A stretch of 64,000 nt of DNA from Piscicola geometra (GCA_943735955.1 OX030959.1:7456232-7520231), one strand, 5' to 3'; shown: positions 1-34,590, counted from the stretch's first letter. Made by a program: numbers and translations. The notes: generated by a model not told the origin, from the sequence alone.

Positions 1-537
1 ACGTCAAGTCCCAGCTGGGATATGGTGTCGGCTGAAGCCAAAGAACTACTCAGCAGTCTCTTGACCCCTGACCCTAACCTGAGGTAGGTGGAGGGGAAGG
101 GAGGAAAGAATGCGTGAAAGTAGAATGTGGTTTGTGGAAAAGTTGTTTTTTCGCCATACAGCATTGTCTTAAAATTCAGTATCCATAAAAATTAATAAAT
201 TTATATAGATTTATTTATAAAAATACTTCTAGCAAAATGTTGAACGCGCAACACTTTTTAAACTCCACAGAATCAGTGCGCAGAAGGTGCAAAGCCACCG
301 ATGGACGAGCCAGGCCTCAGTGTTCGCACCGGAGAAGGACTTGAGACCTGCGGTGAAGGAGAAGATGCACGAGCACATCGCCACGCAAGAGACGATGAGT
401 CTCAACTGCCTCGAAGTGCTGTGCCAGAGCAGCATCGACAAGGACCCCTACTACTTCGTCAACTCGGTCGACAGTCCAGTGCCCAGCGGAGCAGATGCGA
501 CCAGTGGCGATGCCGTCTCGTTGAAAGAACGATCGTG
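1..537 (+). CDS. C-terminal exons of a CAMK-like Ser/Thr protein kinase (5' partial)
   Basis: Two exons are visible. Exon 1-83 reads SAEAKELLSSLLTPDPNLR, the end of a kinase C-lobe (subdomain XI, with the usual EAK...LL..DP..R pattern). It ends in phase 2 at a GTAGGT donor. A pyrimidine-rich acceptor ending at 270 leads into exon 271-537, which restores the frame as R-ISAQKVQSHRW, matching the R(I/L)(S/T)A..vl.H.W pattern closing CAMK-group kinase domains. About 75 residues follow, including VKEKMHEHIATQETMSLN, before a TGA at 535-537. The catalytic core lies upstream of the window, so substrate and subfamily (MAPKAPK-, RSK C-terminal- or DAPK-like) cannot be assigned. The group call is inference from this pattern only. 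A GTGAGA donor-like site overlaps the stop, so alternative splicing downstream is possible. Confidence 0.68.
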
Positions 538-595
538 AGAATGCTTCTGTCTCCTCCGAATAGCAGGCGTTCATTCACTTCCACGTGTTCATGTG

Positions 596-601
596 AATAA
601 A
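596..601 (+). promoter_or_regulatory. Poly(A) signal AATAAA of the kinase gene
   Basis: AATAAA lies about 60 nt after the kinase stop codon, a normal distance for a short 3' UTR. Confidence 0.5.
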
Positions 602-871
602 TGCTGATTAGGTCACTGCCACCCGAGTGAGCCCCTCAAAGAGAGACTTAAAACTTAGAAACGTAACGCGCCACCTATCGGTAAAATAAAAATTTACACC
701 ACTTGGTTGTATTCATTTGAAAATAAGTTATGAAACTTAAGAAAAAAAATTAAATGGCATGTGTTAACACTAAAGGAAAACTAAAACCTTTTAAAACTAA
801 AACTCTAAATCACTAAATCAATAAAAATTAAATCACGTTACCACTAAAACCGAGTGAGTACTTTCCAACAG

Positions 872-1044
872 AAACGATTCTGCATGGTTGCTCAGCAGCT
901 TGCATGGGTGCCATGAAGGAGGACTCAGACCACAAGAACGCGCTGATGCAAGACTCAAAGTTTAAATGTCTCAAAGGAGCCCTTAAGAGCCAAAGCAACA
1001 AGCTGTCATACCGCAAGCAGGAAGGAAACCACACAGCAGTGTGA
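872..1044 (+). CDS. Candidate terminal coding exon, possibly an alternative kinase 3' exon
   Basis: A pyrimidine-rich acceptor (TACTTTCCAACAG) ending at 871 is followed by a 57-codon frame ending in TGA at 1042-1044. Codon use is GC-rich and gene-like. The peptide contains CMGAMKEDSDHKNALMQD and then a basic stretch, KFKCLKGALKSQSNKLSYRK, which resembles in character the basic autoregulatory helices behind CaMK/DAPK-type kinase domains. It needs an upstream exon ending in phase 1, and I see no strong phase-1 donor in exon 271-537, so its link to the kinase is unproven. It could belong to another transcript or be chance. Confidence 0.35.
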
Positions 1045-1196
1045 CAGTGACAGCCGACGCCACAGGGCGTCTCTTCTAGACGGGAGCATCACCAAGCCAC
1101 ACACACAAGCACCACACTCCAGGCAGGCCGTCAAGCGCCTGGGACGCACCTTTGTGATCCAAGTGTGCAAAAAGTCTATATCTCTTGTTGCTGACT

Positions 1197-1247
1197 ATTA
1201 TCATCATCCTTATCATCACCCTTATCATCATCCTCATCATCATCCTT

Positions 1248-1336
<89 letters not shown>

Positions 1337-1365
1337 CATCATCATCAATCATCATCATCTCCATC
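1197..1365. repeat. (TCA)n microsatellite
   Basis: Nearly perfect TCA trinucleotide array with a few C or T interruptions at its left end. It yields spurious poly-His, poly-Ile, poly-Met and poly-Asp frames. Confidence 0.95.
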
Positions 1366-1628
1366 ATATATAACTGATGACACGAGACAAATGATTTTTG
1401 TAAAACTTGATTCAATGACTCGATGATTCAAGTAAAACAATTATTCGAAAACGATTCATAGAAACGACATCAGCTGATCGTTCTGCGGCACAACTGTTAC
1501 AAACGATGGCGTGATGCTGCAGTGCTTGTGGGGCGCTGCCGAATCAGTTTGCGTCAACAGGAATTAAGTGGAAATGTTACAAGAGTAACGTATGTGACAA
1601 TAACAGCGTGTAGTAACAATGAGAGTGT

Positions 1629-1656
1629 GTGTTTTTATGTGTGTGTGTGTGTGTGT

Positions 1657-1697
<41 letters not shown>

Positions 1698-1770
1698 TGT
1701 GTGTGTGTTTGTGTGTGTGTGTACAACTTGAGACGACTGATTGATGATGATGATGATGATGATGATGATA
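1629..1770. repeat. (GT)n tract followed by a short (GAT)n tract
   Basis: An imperfect GT dinucleotide run to about 1722, then a GAT run at 1741-1769. No gene is seen here. Confidence 0.9.
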
Positions 1771-1874
1771 CAGGGGGATGTGGCCGCCGAAGCCAACGAA
1801 TATATGCAGTAATCTGAAGCTGCTCACTCTTAAACGTAACAATATGAAGAGTATCACTCACTATAATATCATGA

Positions 1875-2020
1875 TCAATATTACGTTTAAATACAAAAAT
1901 TACACTTGAATATTTGGGTTACGTTTAAATATCAAAAATTAACCTCAAATATAAGGGTTACGTTTAAATACTAAAACTACATTAGAGTACCAATATTATG
2001 TTTAAATATCAAATATTTAA
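1875..2020. repeat. AT-rich tandem repeat, ~39-bp period
   Basis: TTACGTTTAAATA recurs about every 38-39 bp (near 1881, 1919, 1957 and 1995) with diverged AT-rich sequence between. The rest of 1045-2100 and 2400-2800 shows no supportable gene. Confidence 0.6.
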
Positions 2021-2817
2021 ATAAAAATCAATATTACATCGAATCACCAATATCAGTGTAAATAGAGGTACCAACAAGCAATCATAACGAAGATGGAAAA
2101 AGACTGGCTATTAAAACAGTTGCAGAGCCGTCGTAATAAGTCTCATGCAGTTGTTATTGTTGTTTTTGTGGTAGTGGTAGAAGAGGCTATGTGGTAGTGG
2201 TGGTGACAGTGTGGTAGTGGTGGCGACAGTGTGGTAGTGGTGGCGAAAGTGTGGTGACTCAATTTTGGAGTAGCAGTCGGAATGAAAACAAAACTCTTTG
2301 AACTTGCAACAACAACAACAACAACTACAACTACAACATAAAATCAACAACACAACCACAACAACAAGAAGATGGCGGTGGCAAGACTCCAAACAACGAC
2401 ATAGGAGGTCACGTGGACTATTCAGGCGTCCCTCAATGAATGTACAAGAGGATGAAGATGACTACTGATAATAATGCCGATAATGATGATAATGATGATG
2501 GCGATGATGATGATAATGATGCTGATGAATATGATGCTGGTAATGATGTTCAGAGTGCAGCGGTCTCACGGAATAGTCATGGTGTTGCAGGGGGTAGCTT
2601 GTTTTCATGTTGTTGTTGTGAGGAACTCATCATGGAGAAGTGATAGGGAATACTGGACGAATAACAACAACAAGCTCCAAACTGTTATACATTTTTTTGA
2701 CAACAACAATACAACAACATAAACAACATAAACAACAACAACAATAATAACAATAAAACACCAACATGATGAAATCAGGTTACATAAACACATGATCCAC
2801 TAGCAATCATGGTGCTC

Positions 2818-2819
2818 AC

Positions 2820-2861
<42 letters not shown>

Positions 2862-2892
2862 GACTAGACGATGATGATGATGATGAAGACCA

Positions 2893-2928
<36 letters not shown>

Positions 2929-3165
2929 GACCAGATGATGATGATGATGATGATAATGATGATGATAATGATGATGATAAAGACCAGATGATGATGATGA
3001 TGATGAAGACCAAATGATGATGATGATGATGAAGACCAGATGATGGTGATGATGATGATGAAGACCAGATGATGGTGATGATGATGATGATGAAGACCAG
3101 ATGATGATGATGATGATGATGAAGACTAGACGATGATGATGATGATGAAAACCAGATGATAATGA
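2818..3165. repeat. (GAT)n with interspersed AGACCA units
   Basis: GAT trinucleotide array broken regularly by GAAGACCA or GAAGACTAGAC blocks, giving a loose second-order period. Non-coding. Confidence 0.9.
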
Positions 3166-3593
3166 TGATACAAACGCATGATTAAACAACACTAAGAGTC
3201 TATAAATTAAATATACAATGCAACTAGCGCTCAACAATGCCATATATATATAAGAAACGACTGAAGACGTAGAATCATGATGATTATAGCAGAAAAAACA
3301 CATTTACTACAACGTAAATAACAGCTACTAATAATAGTAATCATGATGATAAAAATAACAATGATAATATAAACATTAATACCGAGTATTAATAACAAAT
3401 ACACCGTAGTCGGAAGCAACAACGGCTTGATGACGTCAGCCTCATAGGTTGCGTCACGTGCGACTACGCAGACGCCCTGCTAAGGAGACAACATCAACTA
3501 CCATGATTCTATCGTCATTGTCAGTAGAATCAACAATATCAATAAGTAATAGTAGCAATAACAGTAATAGTGCCAAAAATAAAAGGAATAGTT

Positions 3594-4078
<485 letters not shown>

Positions 4079-4492
4079 AGTCAAGTCGAAAATGTCAATA
4101 CAACGACATGAACGTAAGAAAGCAGATACAAAGGTACAAAATTCAGCGTCGTCTGTCCCGTTAAGCGGTTAGAGATGGTGGTCACCTCAAGCAGGCATCC
4201 ACCATGATCATGAGCTACACGAGGTTTCAGTGGCCAAGATGTAGCACCAATTGAAAAGAGTAGCAGTCTCGTGTGGTAGATAGGTTTGGCTCTAGTTAGC
4301 CCATAGTCTCAAAACCACCTCACCACACATCCCCACGCTTTACAAGACCTCACCATACCACACCACCTCCCATACCAGGCTTCAAAACACCTCCCATACC
4401 ACGCCATACCAAACTCAAACTCATCGTAACACACCGACCACACAAACCCATCGAGCCCACCAAATCACACGAACCACAACACACACACTTCA

Positions 4493-15663
<11,171 letters not shown>

Positions 15664-15690
15664 TTTTGAACTGAGTGCAAAAGTGCGTGC

Positions 15691-15699
15691 TTATATAGG
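15691..15699 (-). promoter_or_regulatory. TATA-like box upstream of the peptidase gene
   Basis: The minus strand reads CCTATATAAGC 28-36 bp before the first ATG. An initiator-like TCAGTT lies at 15669-15674, about 25 bp downstream of the box, which would imply a very short 5' leader. 15720-16250 holds no other recognisable feature. Confidence 0.35.
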
Positions 15700-16254
15700 C
15701 TGCAGGGATGATTGTGAACTCACTTGAAGCATTTGAGGCGTAGTTAGCATGGGCGGCGTTTCATCGTCGTATGCGTTATATGAAGTGTATGAGGTGCACG
15801 GAGGCCGCTGAAGATCCTTCAAAGTTTCTTGCATTTGGTGGCATTTTCTTTTCAATATTTATTCAACTGAACTATCTAAAAAAAATTAACAGATTCTTTT
15901 TAATAAAAAAGTTGTTATAATTGAGGCTTTGAGAGAGCTTAAAATTTAAGGCTTAAATTTTAAGCCTCATATTACTAAAAAATTAATTACCTTGACCTTC
16001 TTGATTTTATCTCATAATACCTATTGCAAATCTGCCTCTGTTAGCCCATATTTCATTCTAAGTATAATTATTCTGAACCCTGGGAACTGGCATTAATTAA
16101 ATCCAATTTATATTTTCAAACCATAGACAAATAACACATTTGAAGGTGCAAATGTTTTACATGAAAATTTTTAAAAACAATATTCTAAGTGCTTACCAAA
16201 CAATTAAAAATAATCATATTTTAATTATGAGTTGATTATTGTTAATTATAAGGT

Positions 16255-16334
16255 AGCGGTGAACGGGTAGCCGAGTGTTTAACAACTATCTACTTGACCA
16301 ACATTTAAGGATCCTAGGTTTGAGTGCAACCAAT
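16255..16334 (+). mobile_element. tRNA-Ser/Leu-like SINE head, split by a hAT insertion
   Basis: GGTAGCCGAGTGTTTAAC resembles the A-box/D-arm of class II tRNAs (GGCCGAGTGGTTAA). About 45 bp later AGGTTTGAGTGC resembles a decayed B box. The element continues after the hAT insertion as TTCCCTAGTAATCC from 17487. It is a degenerate tRNA-derived SINE or tRNA pseudogene; with these mismatches it is unlikely to be a working tRNA. Confidence 0.5.
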
Positions 16335-16429
16335 CATGGGCGGCAATCTAGGGGGGTCCTGGGGTCCAGATCCCCCCACTTTTTGGTAGTTTGGACGCTT
16401 CCACTTTTTCAATAAAAACATTTTTAAAC

Positions 16430-17005
16430 TCTTGTTTTGATACGATGACTCAAACCTGCTTGGCTTTTCTACGCCAAATACGATCCATGAGAGGGTTACT
16501 GACCAAAGACTCATTGAGAACTTTGGCTTCTGCTTTGGTTCTCAGTCGAATTGACTATGGCAATATCATTCTTACTGGGTTGCCAATGACGCAGCTGCAG
16601 AAAATTCAGTATATATTCAACACCACAGCTAGGCTCATAACAGGTGCTAGATAGTATGATCACATCAGCCCTGTTCCCAAAGAGCTCCACTGGCTTCGTG
16701 TTGAAAACAGACTTGAATACAAAAACATCTTGTTAATGCACAAGTGTCTGTCTAATGAGTGTCCAAATTAATTGTCGAGTAGCATTGTCATGAGAGCAAG
16801 TCTTCCCCAGAGGGAAAGACTCAGGTCTTCCAGGTCAAGAGATTTAGTTGCACAGAGCTACAAACTCAAGTATGCAGGTGCAAGAAGCTTTTTTGTTGCA
16901 GCGCCGACTCTTTGGAATTATCTTCCCAATAGACTCAAATTCCCGAGCTCGACCGCGACATTCAGCCGTTCCCTGAGAACGTACTTGTTTGGCAGATCAC
17001 AATAA
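16430..17005 (+). pseudogene. 5'-truncated CR1/L2-like LINE reverse transcriptase C-terminal remnant
   Basis: The frame contains SALVLSRIDYGNIILTGLP, LQKIQYIFNTTARLITGAR, ELHWLRVENRLEYKNILL and APTLWNYLPNRLKFP. These are conserved segments C-terminal to the polymerase core of CR1/L2/Rex-type non-LTR retrotransposons. Stops interrupt it at 16652-16654 and near 16769. The 3' end is an ATTGT-unit tail at 17208-17232, as in this group. It lies wholly inside the hAT element. Confidence 0.8.
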
Positions 17006-17207
17006 CCCATAAATCTACTGCTCATTTCTTCCATTCATCAATTTCTTGCTTTCTAATTTTATCTTCATTTTATTTATTTATTTTCTATTTATTAATGGTT
17101 AATAATAAATTTAAAATGATAATTATTATTAATATCATTATTTACTTTTCCATAACTAAGTGGTTTTGAAGCCCGTCCGGATTTACGCCACTATAATCTT
17201 ACTCGTC

Positions 17208-17232
17208 GTTGTATTATATTGTATTGTATTGT
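17208..17232 (+). repeat. Pentanucleotide (TTGTA)n LINE tail
   Basis: Short TTGTA/TTGTATTATA run marking the 3' end of the LINE fragment. Confidence 0.65.
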
Positions 17233-17583
17233 ATACGAGCCTAATCGTCAACCATGCCCTAAAACAGATTGTTTATATAGTAATACATTGTAAGTATGTG
17301 TAGTTGTAGTAATAGATGGCTAAAACCAAACTATTCATTGCTTAATTAGATATTCGCATAAAAAAAGTTTAAAAATGTTTTTTTAAGTGGGGGAGGGGAA
17401 GTGCGGAGTCTAGGACCCCCCAGGATCGTCCATGCTGGTTAGGACCCACCCAAGATTTGCAGCAGATCGCCGCCCTTGCAACCAATTCCCTAGTAATCCG
17501 TCGCGTTATAATAAAAATGGATTGCAGCGATGTATCATGTAGATGTAGTTGTGATTCAATCAAATGGGAATCAATCTTCATTA

Positions 17584-17985
17584 AAACTTTGGAACCATCA
17601 GGATTTACTGAACGAATCTTTAACTAATTAAAAGTTATCTTGTGACATAACGACAAGAAAATATTTACAAGCCAGGCACTGAGAATTCAACCATTACATT
17701 ATATCAATAAAAATGTTATTATAACTTTAGAATCTTCAAGATTCATCTGAGTTTTTAACTAATAAGAAGCGATTTAGTACCTGAAAACAAAAATATATTT
17801 CTAAGAAAGGCACTTCATCATATTATACAATTTTCGATTTTTACATAAACTTGGAAACACCAGGATTCACTGAACGAATTTTTAACTAATTAGAAGCGAT
17901 TTCGTATAGATCTAAGGACAAACACATATTTCCAAGCCAGGCATCGTATCCCATCATTTCATCACATCAGCAAAAGTTTCCATTT
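17584..17985. repeat. Three diverged ~130-bp tandem copies
   Basis: TTGGAACCATCAGGATTTAC (17589), TTAGAATCTTCAAGATTCAT (17725) and TTGGAAACACCAGGATTCAC (17849) each lead into AACTAAT..AAGC/TGATTT and then AAGCCAGGCA-type sequence. The three blocks are about 130 bp apart. Non-coding. Confidence 0.6.
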
Positions 17986-18334
17986 TTTAAACATGAATTG
18001 TGATAACATCCTAAGACTCCATGGCATCTCTTACTTAGTGCATAGAACCAACAACTACGTCCATGAGGTTTCAACAGCACTATGGTGTTTACCGTAACAG
18101 TTTACGGCATCCTAATTTTACGCTAGACTTTTATTTGGCGCATATTGTTCTAATGACCAGAACTGCTATGACTGGAGAATAGCTTGGTGAAAAATACTTT
18201 AAACTAAATTAATAATAAATGATTTAAAAGCAGAAAGCATATATTGGTATTTATTTTACTACTTTTGTTCAAGCGTAACTCGTTTGAATTCGAACCGATT
18301 TACTTTTCTATTAATATAGGATTGACAGACTTGA

Positions 18335-18739
18335 CTAAAACTTGAGAATTCTCTTTCTTAACTTAGTGCAGGCTGAAAGGGGAGTGGCGATTATCAACGA
18401 TTCCAAAATGTCAAATCGTTCGTTCGGAAATTGATTAACACTAACAATACAATACATTTGAAACCAACTCTGTATGTCAAAAATATTATTCTTCTCTAAA
18501 ATAAAAATCAAATAAATTATTTTAAACTTTCTAGATTTGTATATATAACTTTTATTAAAGTATTTGGTGGGCTTCTGATCTGCTTTCTGCCCCGCCTGCA
18601 ACTTCTTAACTTTTTTCTCTGTCGAATAGCTACCTTTGGAGTTCAGAATTTCTCTTATACAACACTGGCCAACACCCCTACCAATTTCAAAGTCTCGCTT
18701 GGTACATTTATTCGTGGATCTTTGGTTAGCGGCTGCCAT
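18335..18739 (-). CDS. Unrecognised 134-aa ORF or first exon (weak)
   Basis: The ORF starts MAAANQRSTNKCTKRDFEIG in a reasonable initiation context (AAAATGG). The first ~60 residues are basic and Cys-containing; the rest is AT-rich and less gene-like, so only the first part may be exonic. I recognise no domain. The start region is a repeat copy (18717-18830 resembles 19213-19325), which argues for a repetitive origin. Confidence 0.2.
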   Translation of the reverse strand: MAAANQRSTNKCTKRDFEIGRGVGQCCIREILNSKGSYSTEKKVKKLQAGQKADQKPTKYFNKSYIYKSRKFKIIYLIFILEKNNIFDIQSWFQMYCIVSVNQFPNERFDILESLIIATPLSACTKLRKRILKF

Positions 18740-18830
18740 TTTGGTAGCCGCTCAAATAAATTACAGAATAGAATAAATCGTTTTGGGTATAGTATTTTTA
18801 AATGTTATAATGTTAAATCTAAATAATAAT
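18717..18830. repeat. Copy 1 of a ~110-bp palindrome-headed repeat
   Basis: ATCTTTGGTTAGCGGCTGCC, then ATTTTGGTAGCCGCT (one mismatch from a perfect palindrome), then AAATAAATT...GTTTTGGGTATA. Copy 2 is at 19213-19325. Confidence 0.75.
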
Positions 18831-19212
18831 CAAAAAAGATTGTGATTGATCTTCTTCAAACTGCCATTATTTTATCATCTTTCTGGAAAGTCTTATTTTT
18901 GTTTTGCCTTCTTTGCTCTCTTCTTATGCCACTAAATAGCTTTTTCCATCTCATACTTACTTTATAGAAACACCAAACGAATCTTTCGAGAGGTTCTTTC
19001 TGAGCCTGAATCGCTCGAAGTGACCTTCTTGAGCTTCCTAAACATGCCTTAATAGACGATCAAACCGATTCAAGTGTTTAAAATGCTTTTCTTGTAGGTT
19101 AGGTTATTTTTCATGCCTAAAAGTTATTTGCAGCTACACTTCATGAACTTTAGTCATTATCATAATCATTCTTCTCAGAAGGTAGTCTTTTTGTATTGTT
19201 CCTATTGATCTA

Positions 19213-19325
19213 TCTTTGGTTAGCGGCTGCCATTTTGGCAGCCGCTTAAATAAATTTGTGGAATAAACGGTTTTGGGTATAATATATTAAAATTTTAGAA
19301 TCTAAAGTCTAAATAAAAATTAAAT
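19213..19325. repeat. Copy 2 of the palindrome-headed repeat
   Basis: It contains a perfect palindrome with 11-bp arms AGCGGCTGCCA and TGGCAGCCGCT around TTT. The downstream sequence matches copy 1 with indels. The two copies are in direct orientation about 496 bp apart. 18840-19210 between them shows nothing else. Confidence 0.75.
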
Positions 19326-19399
19326 TTAATTAATTAGAATGTTTTTGTTGCAAATGTTGGTTGTTTTGAATCTGTCGAGAATGGCCGCAGCAGACCAAG

Positions 19400-19540
19400 A
19401 TGGCCGCAGGGAATCAAAGCGCTCAAGGAGAAAGGATAAAGGAGAAAGCTTTCCATAGCAGCAGCAGTACCAGCGTTGGCAAAGACTTCTCCTTCACCCT
19501 CTTTCGCAGCCTCGGCACCAGTGGCAAGACAGAAAATTGA
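19400..19540 (+). CDS. Candidate 46-aa small ORF
   Basis: The ATG sits in a strong context (ACCAAGATGG) and opens a frame to TGA at 19538-19540. Residues include MAAGNQSAQGERIKEK and TSVGKDFSFTLFRSLGTSG. The local sequence is GC-rich with codon-like third positions, unlike its AT-rich surroundings. An overlapping ATG at 19381 opens a shorter frame. It could be a small protein, an exon or chance. Confidence 0.25.
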   Translation: MAAGNQSAQGERIKEKAFHSSSSTSVGKDFSFTLFRSLGTSGKTEN

Positions 19541-19774
19541 GAAGAATGATGATTGTGTTTTGAGGATGATGTGGTAATGATTGTGCTGTGGTATGAGTGT
19601 TGGTATTGTGGTGATGAAAGAATTTTTTATTTATGGTGATAGTGATTTTTTGGCGGTGATTGTCATGGTGGGGTGGGTGAGGTTGGATTATTGAGGTTGA
19701 TCGTGTGTTTATATATATATTTTAATTTATATATATACATATATTGGTAATGGTCTAAAAACCGTTTTATTTAA

Positions 19775-19855
19775 CAAATTTATTTGAAGAGCGCCTTTGT
19801 TCACTTAGTAAAGGGCGCTATACAAATCATTAGTGATTGATTGATTGATTGATTG
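19775..19855 (+). mobile_element. LINE/SINE 3'-tail fragment with (TGAT)n
   Basis: GAGCGCCTTTGTTCACTTAG, then AAAGGGCGCTATACAAATCA, then a (TGAT)n run. An AGCGC hairpin before GCTATA(C/T)AAAT and a short tandem tail is a typical retroposon 3' end. No coding part is seen; 19860-20480 has no clear feature. Confidence 0.5.
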
Positions 19856-20504
19856 GTTCCTTTTCTATATTAATCTGACAAACGCAGGCCATCTTACAAT
19901 ATTCTTTATGCCACTCACGTCGCAAACAAAGCTGCTATTTGAAGAATAAAAGTCAATTTTATTTGAATTCTCTCGTAAATAATTATTATGCCAATGAAAT
20001 AAAAAAATATTGGAAAAGTGAACTTAATTTACGCGAATGAAAGCGCTGTCACCACCACACAAGGGACGAGGCATGCCAACAAATCACGAGACTCCAATCC
20101 TCCTTTGCTTTCAACACTCGATGATATTTAACTTTCAGAAAGTCGAGGACAACTATACACCTCGAGGTGCTCACAAGAATATAAACTTCGGAGTGAGTAG
20201 CAAACAGAATGGTCAATAGAGGATGGTCAATGCTTGGTGTATTTTGGGTGCAAGAGTGAGTGCATGGGAGGGGCATGTGTGAATTCATTGGGAGGAGAGA
20301 GAGGGAGGTAAATTGAGAACGCTTGTGCGCACAGAAAAGTGCAACGCAAGGAAGAATTCAGAAGGTAAATCTCGCGGAAACTTGGTAACAATGGAACAAG
20401 CTGTTATGTATGCCAGGCTGAATGAAACATGCAAAGTCGTCAAAAAGTTTGACGCGAATACGTGATGGAATCATAAATACTCTAGAGAAGAGGAAGTGTG
20501 CAGT

Positions 20505-20565
20505 GGGGTGTACAATGGGCGTGTACAATGGGGGTACAATGGGGGTACAATGGGGGTACAATGGG
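20505..20565. repeat. Short (GGGGGTACAAT)n tandem repeat
   Basis: Five or so 11-bp units. The flanks 20566-21150 show CCACCATCATTA-type repeats but no gene. Confidence 0.7.
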
Positions 20566-21164
20566 ATTGTGCACAGGCCAGACAGAACTTTTGGTAATTT
20601 TGAATTCTCTGCGAAGTGCAATGACTTCGACGCACACTTTTCTCTCGAAGCGTCCGAGGTGTGCATGCAGTGATATGTTCAAAGCAGCCTCTAAATTAAT
20701 TCGCAAAAAAGGAGAAACGACAATCAAAAATAGTTTTCGCCATTCCGCACTAAATGATACAAAAATATTCTTCAAACGCTTGAAAGAATGCGGTTTTCCG
20801 AGCAGACGAACATCTGCCTCTTCTAATGTCCGACCACGCCACACCACCACCACTCCGCTACCAAGCTACTACCCACGAACAACATAAAACCACGGCATAC
20901 CACCATCATTATACTACTCAAACCACCATCATTAGACTACCCAAACCACCATTATTAGACCATGTCCAACCACGTCAAACCACCATCATTAAACCACGAC
21001 GAACCCTTTCCAGCCCCTCCAAGCAGTCTGTCTTGCTATATAATAGAGATTTCATTTGATATTTAACAAGGGTAACAAAACATCACTAACACAACATATG
21101 TCAATGACGTCACAATATTTTTCAAAGAAGCTTAATTATTCACAACAATATTCACAAATTTAAA

Positions 21165-21300
21165 CGTCATCATCATCATCATCGTCGTCGCCATCAACAT
21201 CACCGTATTCATCATTATCATTATTATCATCATCATCATTTTCATCATCATCATCATCACCATCATCACGATAACCATTAACGACATAATCATCATGATG
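21165..21300. repeat. (ATC)n microsatellite
   Basis: Degenerate ATC array 3' of the CUX-type gene, followed by CATC repeats to about 21395. Confidence 0.85.
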
Positions 21301-21403
21301 ACTCTCTTCCCAGTCAACAGTTCCCATCCACTCGTCCATCCATCCATCCATCCATCTTTTATCCATCTCCTACCCATCCACTTTATGTCCATCCACCTCG
21401 GAC

Positions 21404-33626
<12,223 letters not shown>

Positions 33627-33629
33627 GTT

Positions 33630-34160
33630 GTTTCAGTGATGGTAATTTTATTTTTTAAGTTTCAAATTTGATGTGGTTTTAACCGTTCCAAACCATCAAT
33701 GTTTAAATAAAAGTATTTCTTTTAACCACATCAATCCTCTCTTCTTCCACCCCATCTCTCTTCACTCCTTCTAGTTTCCATTGGAACAGACTTGTGTGCA
33801 GTCTTTGTTGTTGTTGTTGTTGCTGTTGTTGTTGTTGTTGTGGGAGGCTTTCCTTGCTGCCTTTGATCACAGTGCTGTGGTAGGTGTGGTTGAAGGTAGT
33901 GTGGTTTGGTGTGGTCAGGTGTGGTGTGATGTGGTCTGATGTGGTGTGGTGTGGTCAAGTGTGATGAAGTTTGACGACGATTATTTTGGTTTGGTAAGAT
34001 GAAGTGTGGTGAAGTGTGGTGAAGTGTGACGAAGTTTGGTGAGGTTGGCTGTGGTTTTGCGTGGTGTATTAAATACAAATTTTTATTTTATTTTATTTTA
34101 ATTAATTATTGTAACTTGTAATTGTTGTTGTTGAACGAATTTTACTCTTTTAAAAACTAA
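33630..34160. other. Region upstream of the first visible CUX exon, no gene seen
   Basis: Holds (TTG)n near 33807-33842 and GGTGTGGTGATGTGG-type repeats to about 34060. A weak minus-strand frame at 33731-34078 has no recognisable content. Confidence 0.5.
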
Positions 34161-34339
34161 AACGGATTTTTAAATGATGCTGAGAATGAAAATGAGAAAA
34201 AAAACCAAGAAGTAAGTGGAAAATGGTCGGAAGGTAAGAGAAAAATAGATGGCTAGGTAGGTAGGTGAGTTGATGGATGAGAGGGTGGATGAGAAATAAT
34301 TGAGAATATAGATGGATGGAAGGGTGGTAGGTCGGAGGA

Positions 34340-34590
34340 TGGATGGATGGAGGATGGACAGAGGATGGATGGATGGAGGATGGATGAATGGAGGATGAAT
34401 GGACGGAGGATGGATGGATGGAGAATGGATTGGATGGATGGAGGATGGATGGAGGATGGATGGAGGATAGATGGATGGAGAATGGATGGATGGAGGATGG
34501 ATGGATGGAGGATGGATGGATGGAAGATGGATGGATGGAGGATGGATGGATGGAGGATGGATGGATGGATGGAGGATGGATGGACGCTTA
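34340..34590. repeat. (GGATGGATGGA)n minisatellite
   Basis: GGATGGATGGAGGAT units. 34780-34890 then holds four or five 29-30-bp AAACCTA(A/C)AGAAA repeats. Confidence 0.9.

Larger units (their letters stand above)
16335..17478. mobile_element. hAT-type non-autonomous DNA transposon (1144 bp)
   Basis: The left end CATGGGCGGCAATCT is inverted at the right end as CAAGGGCGGCGATCT, and similarity extends inward (GGTCCT...CCCCCCAC...AAACATTTTTAAAC). A perfect 8-bp direct repeat, CAACCAAT, flanks it at 16327-16334 and 17479-17486, the target-site duplication length typical of hAT elements. No transposase is present; the interior carries a LINE fragment. Superfamily rests on duplication length and end type. 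Confidence 0.85.

Noticed and set aside
4150..4300. Possible tRNA-derived SINE (TTAAGCGGTTAGAG resembles an A box)
   Set aside because: No acceptable B box at the right distance and no tail or target duplication.
16255..16334. Functional tRNA gene
   Set aside because: The A and B boxes deviate from consensus, no acceptor stem can be drawn and the sequence is interrupted by a transposon.
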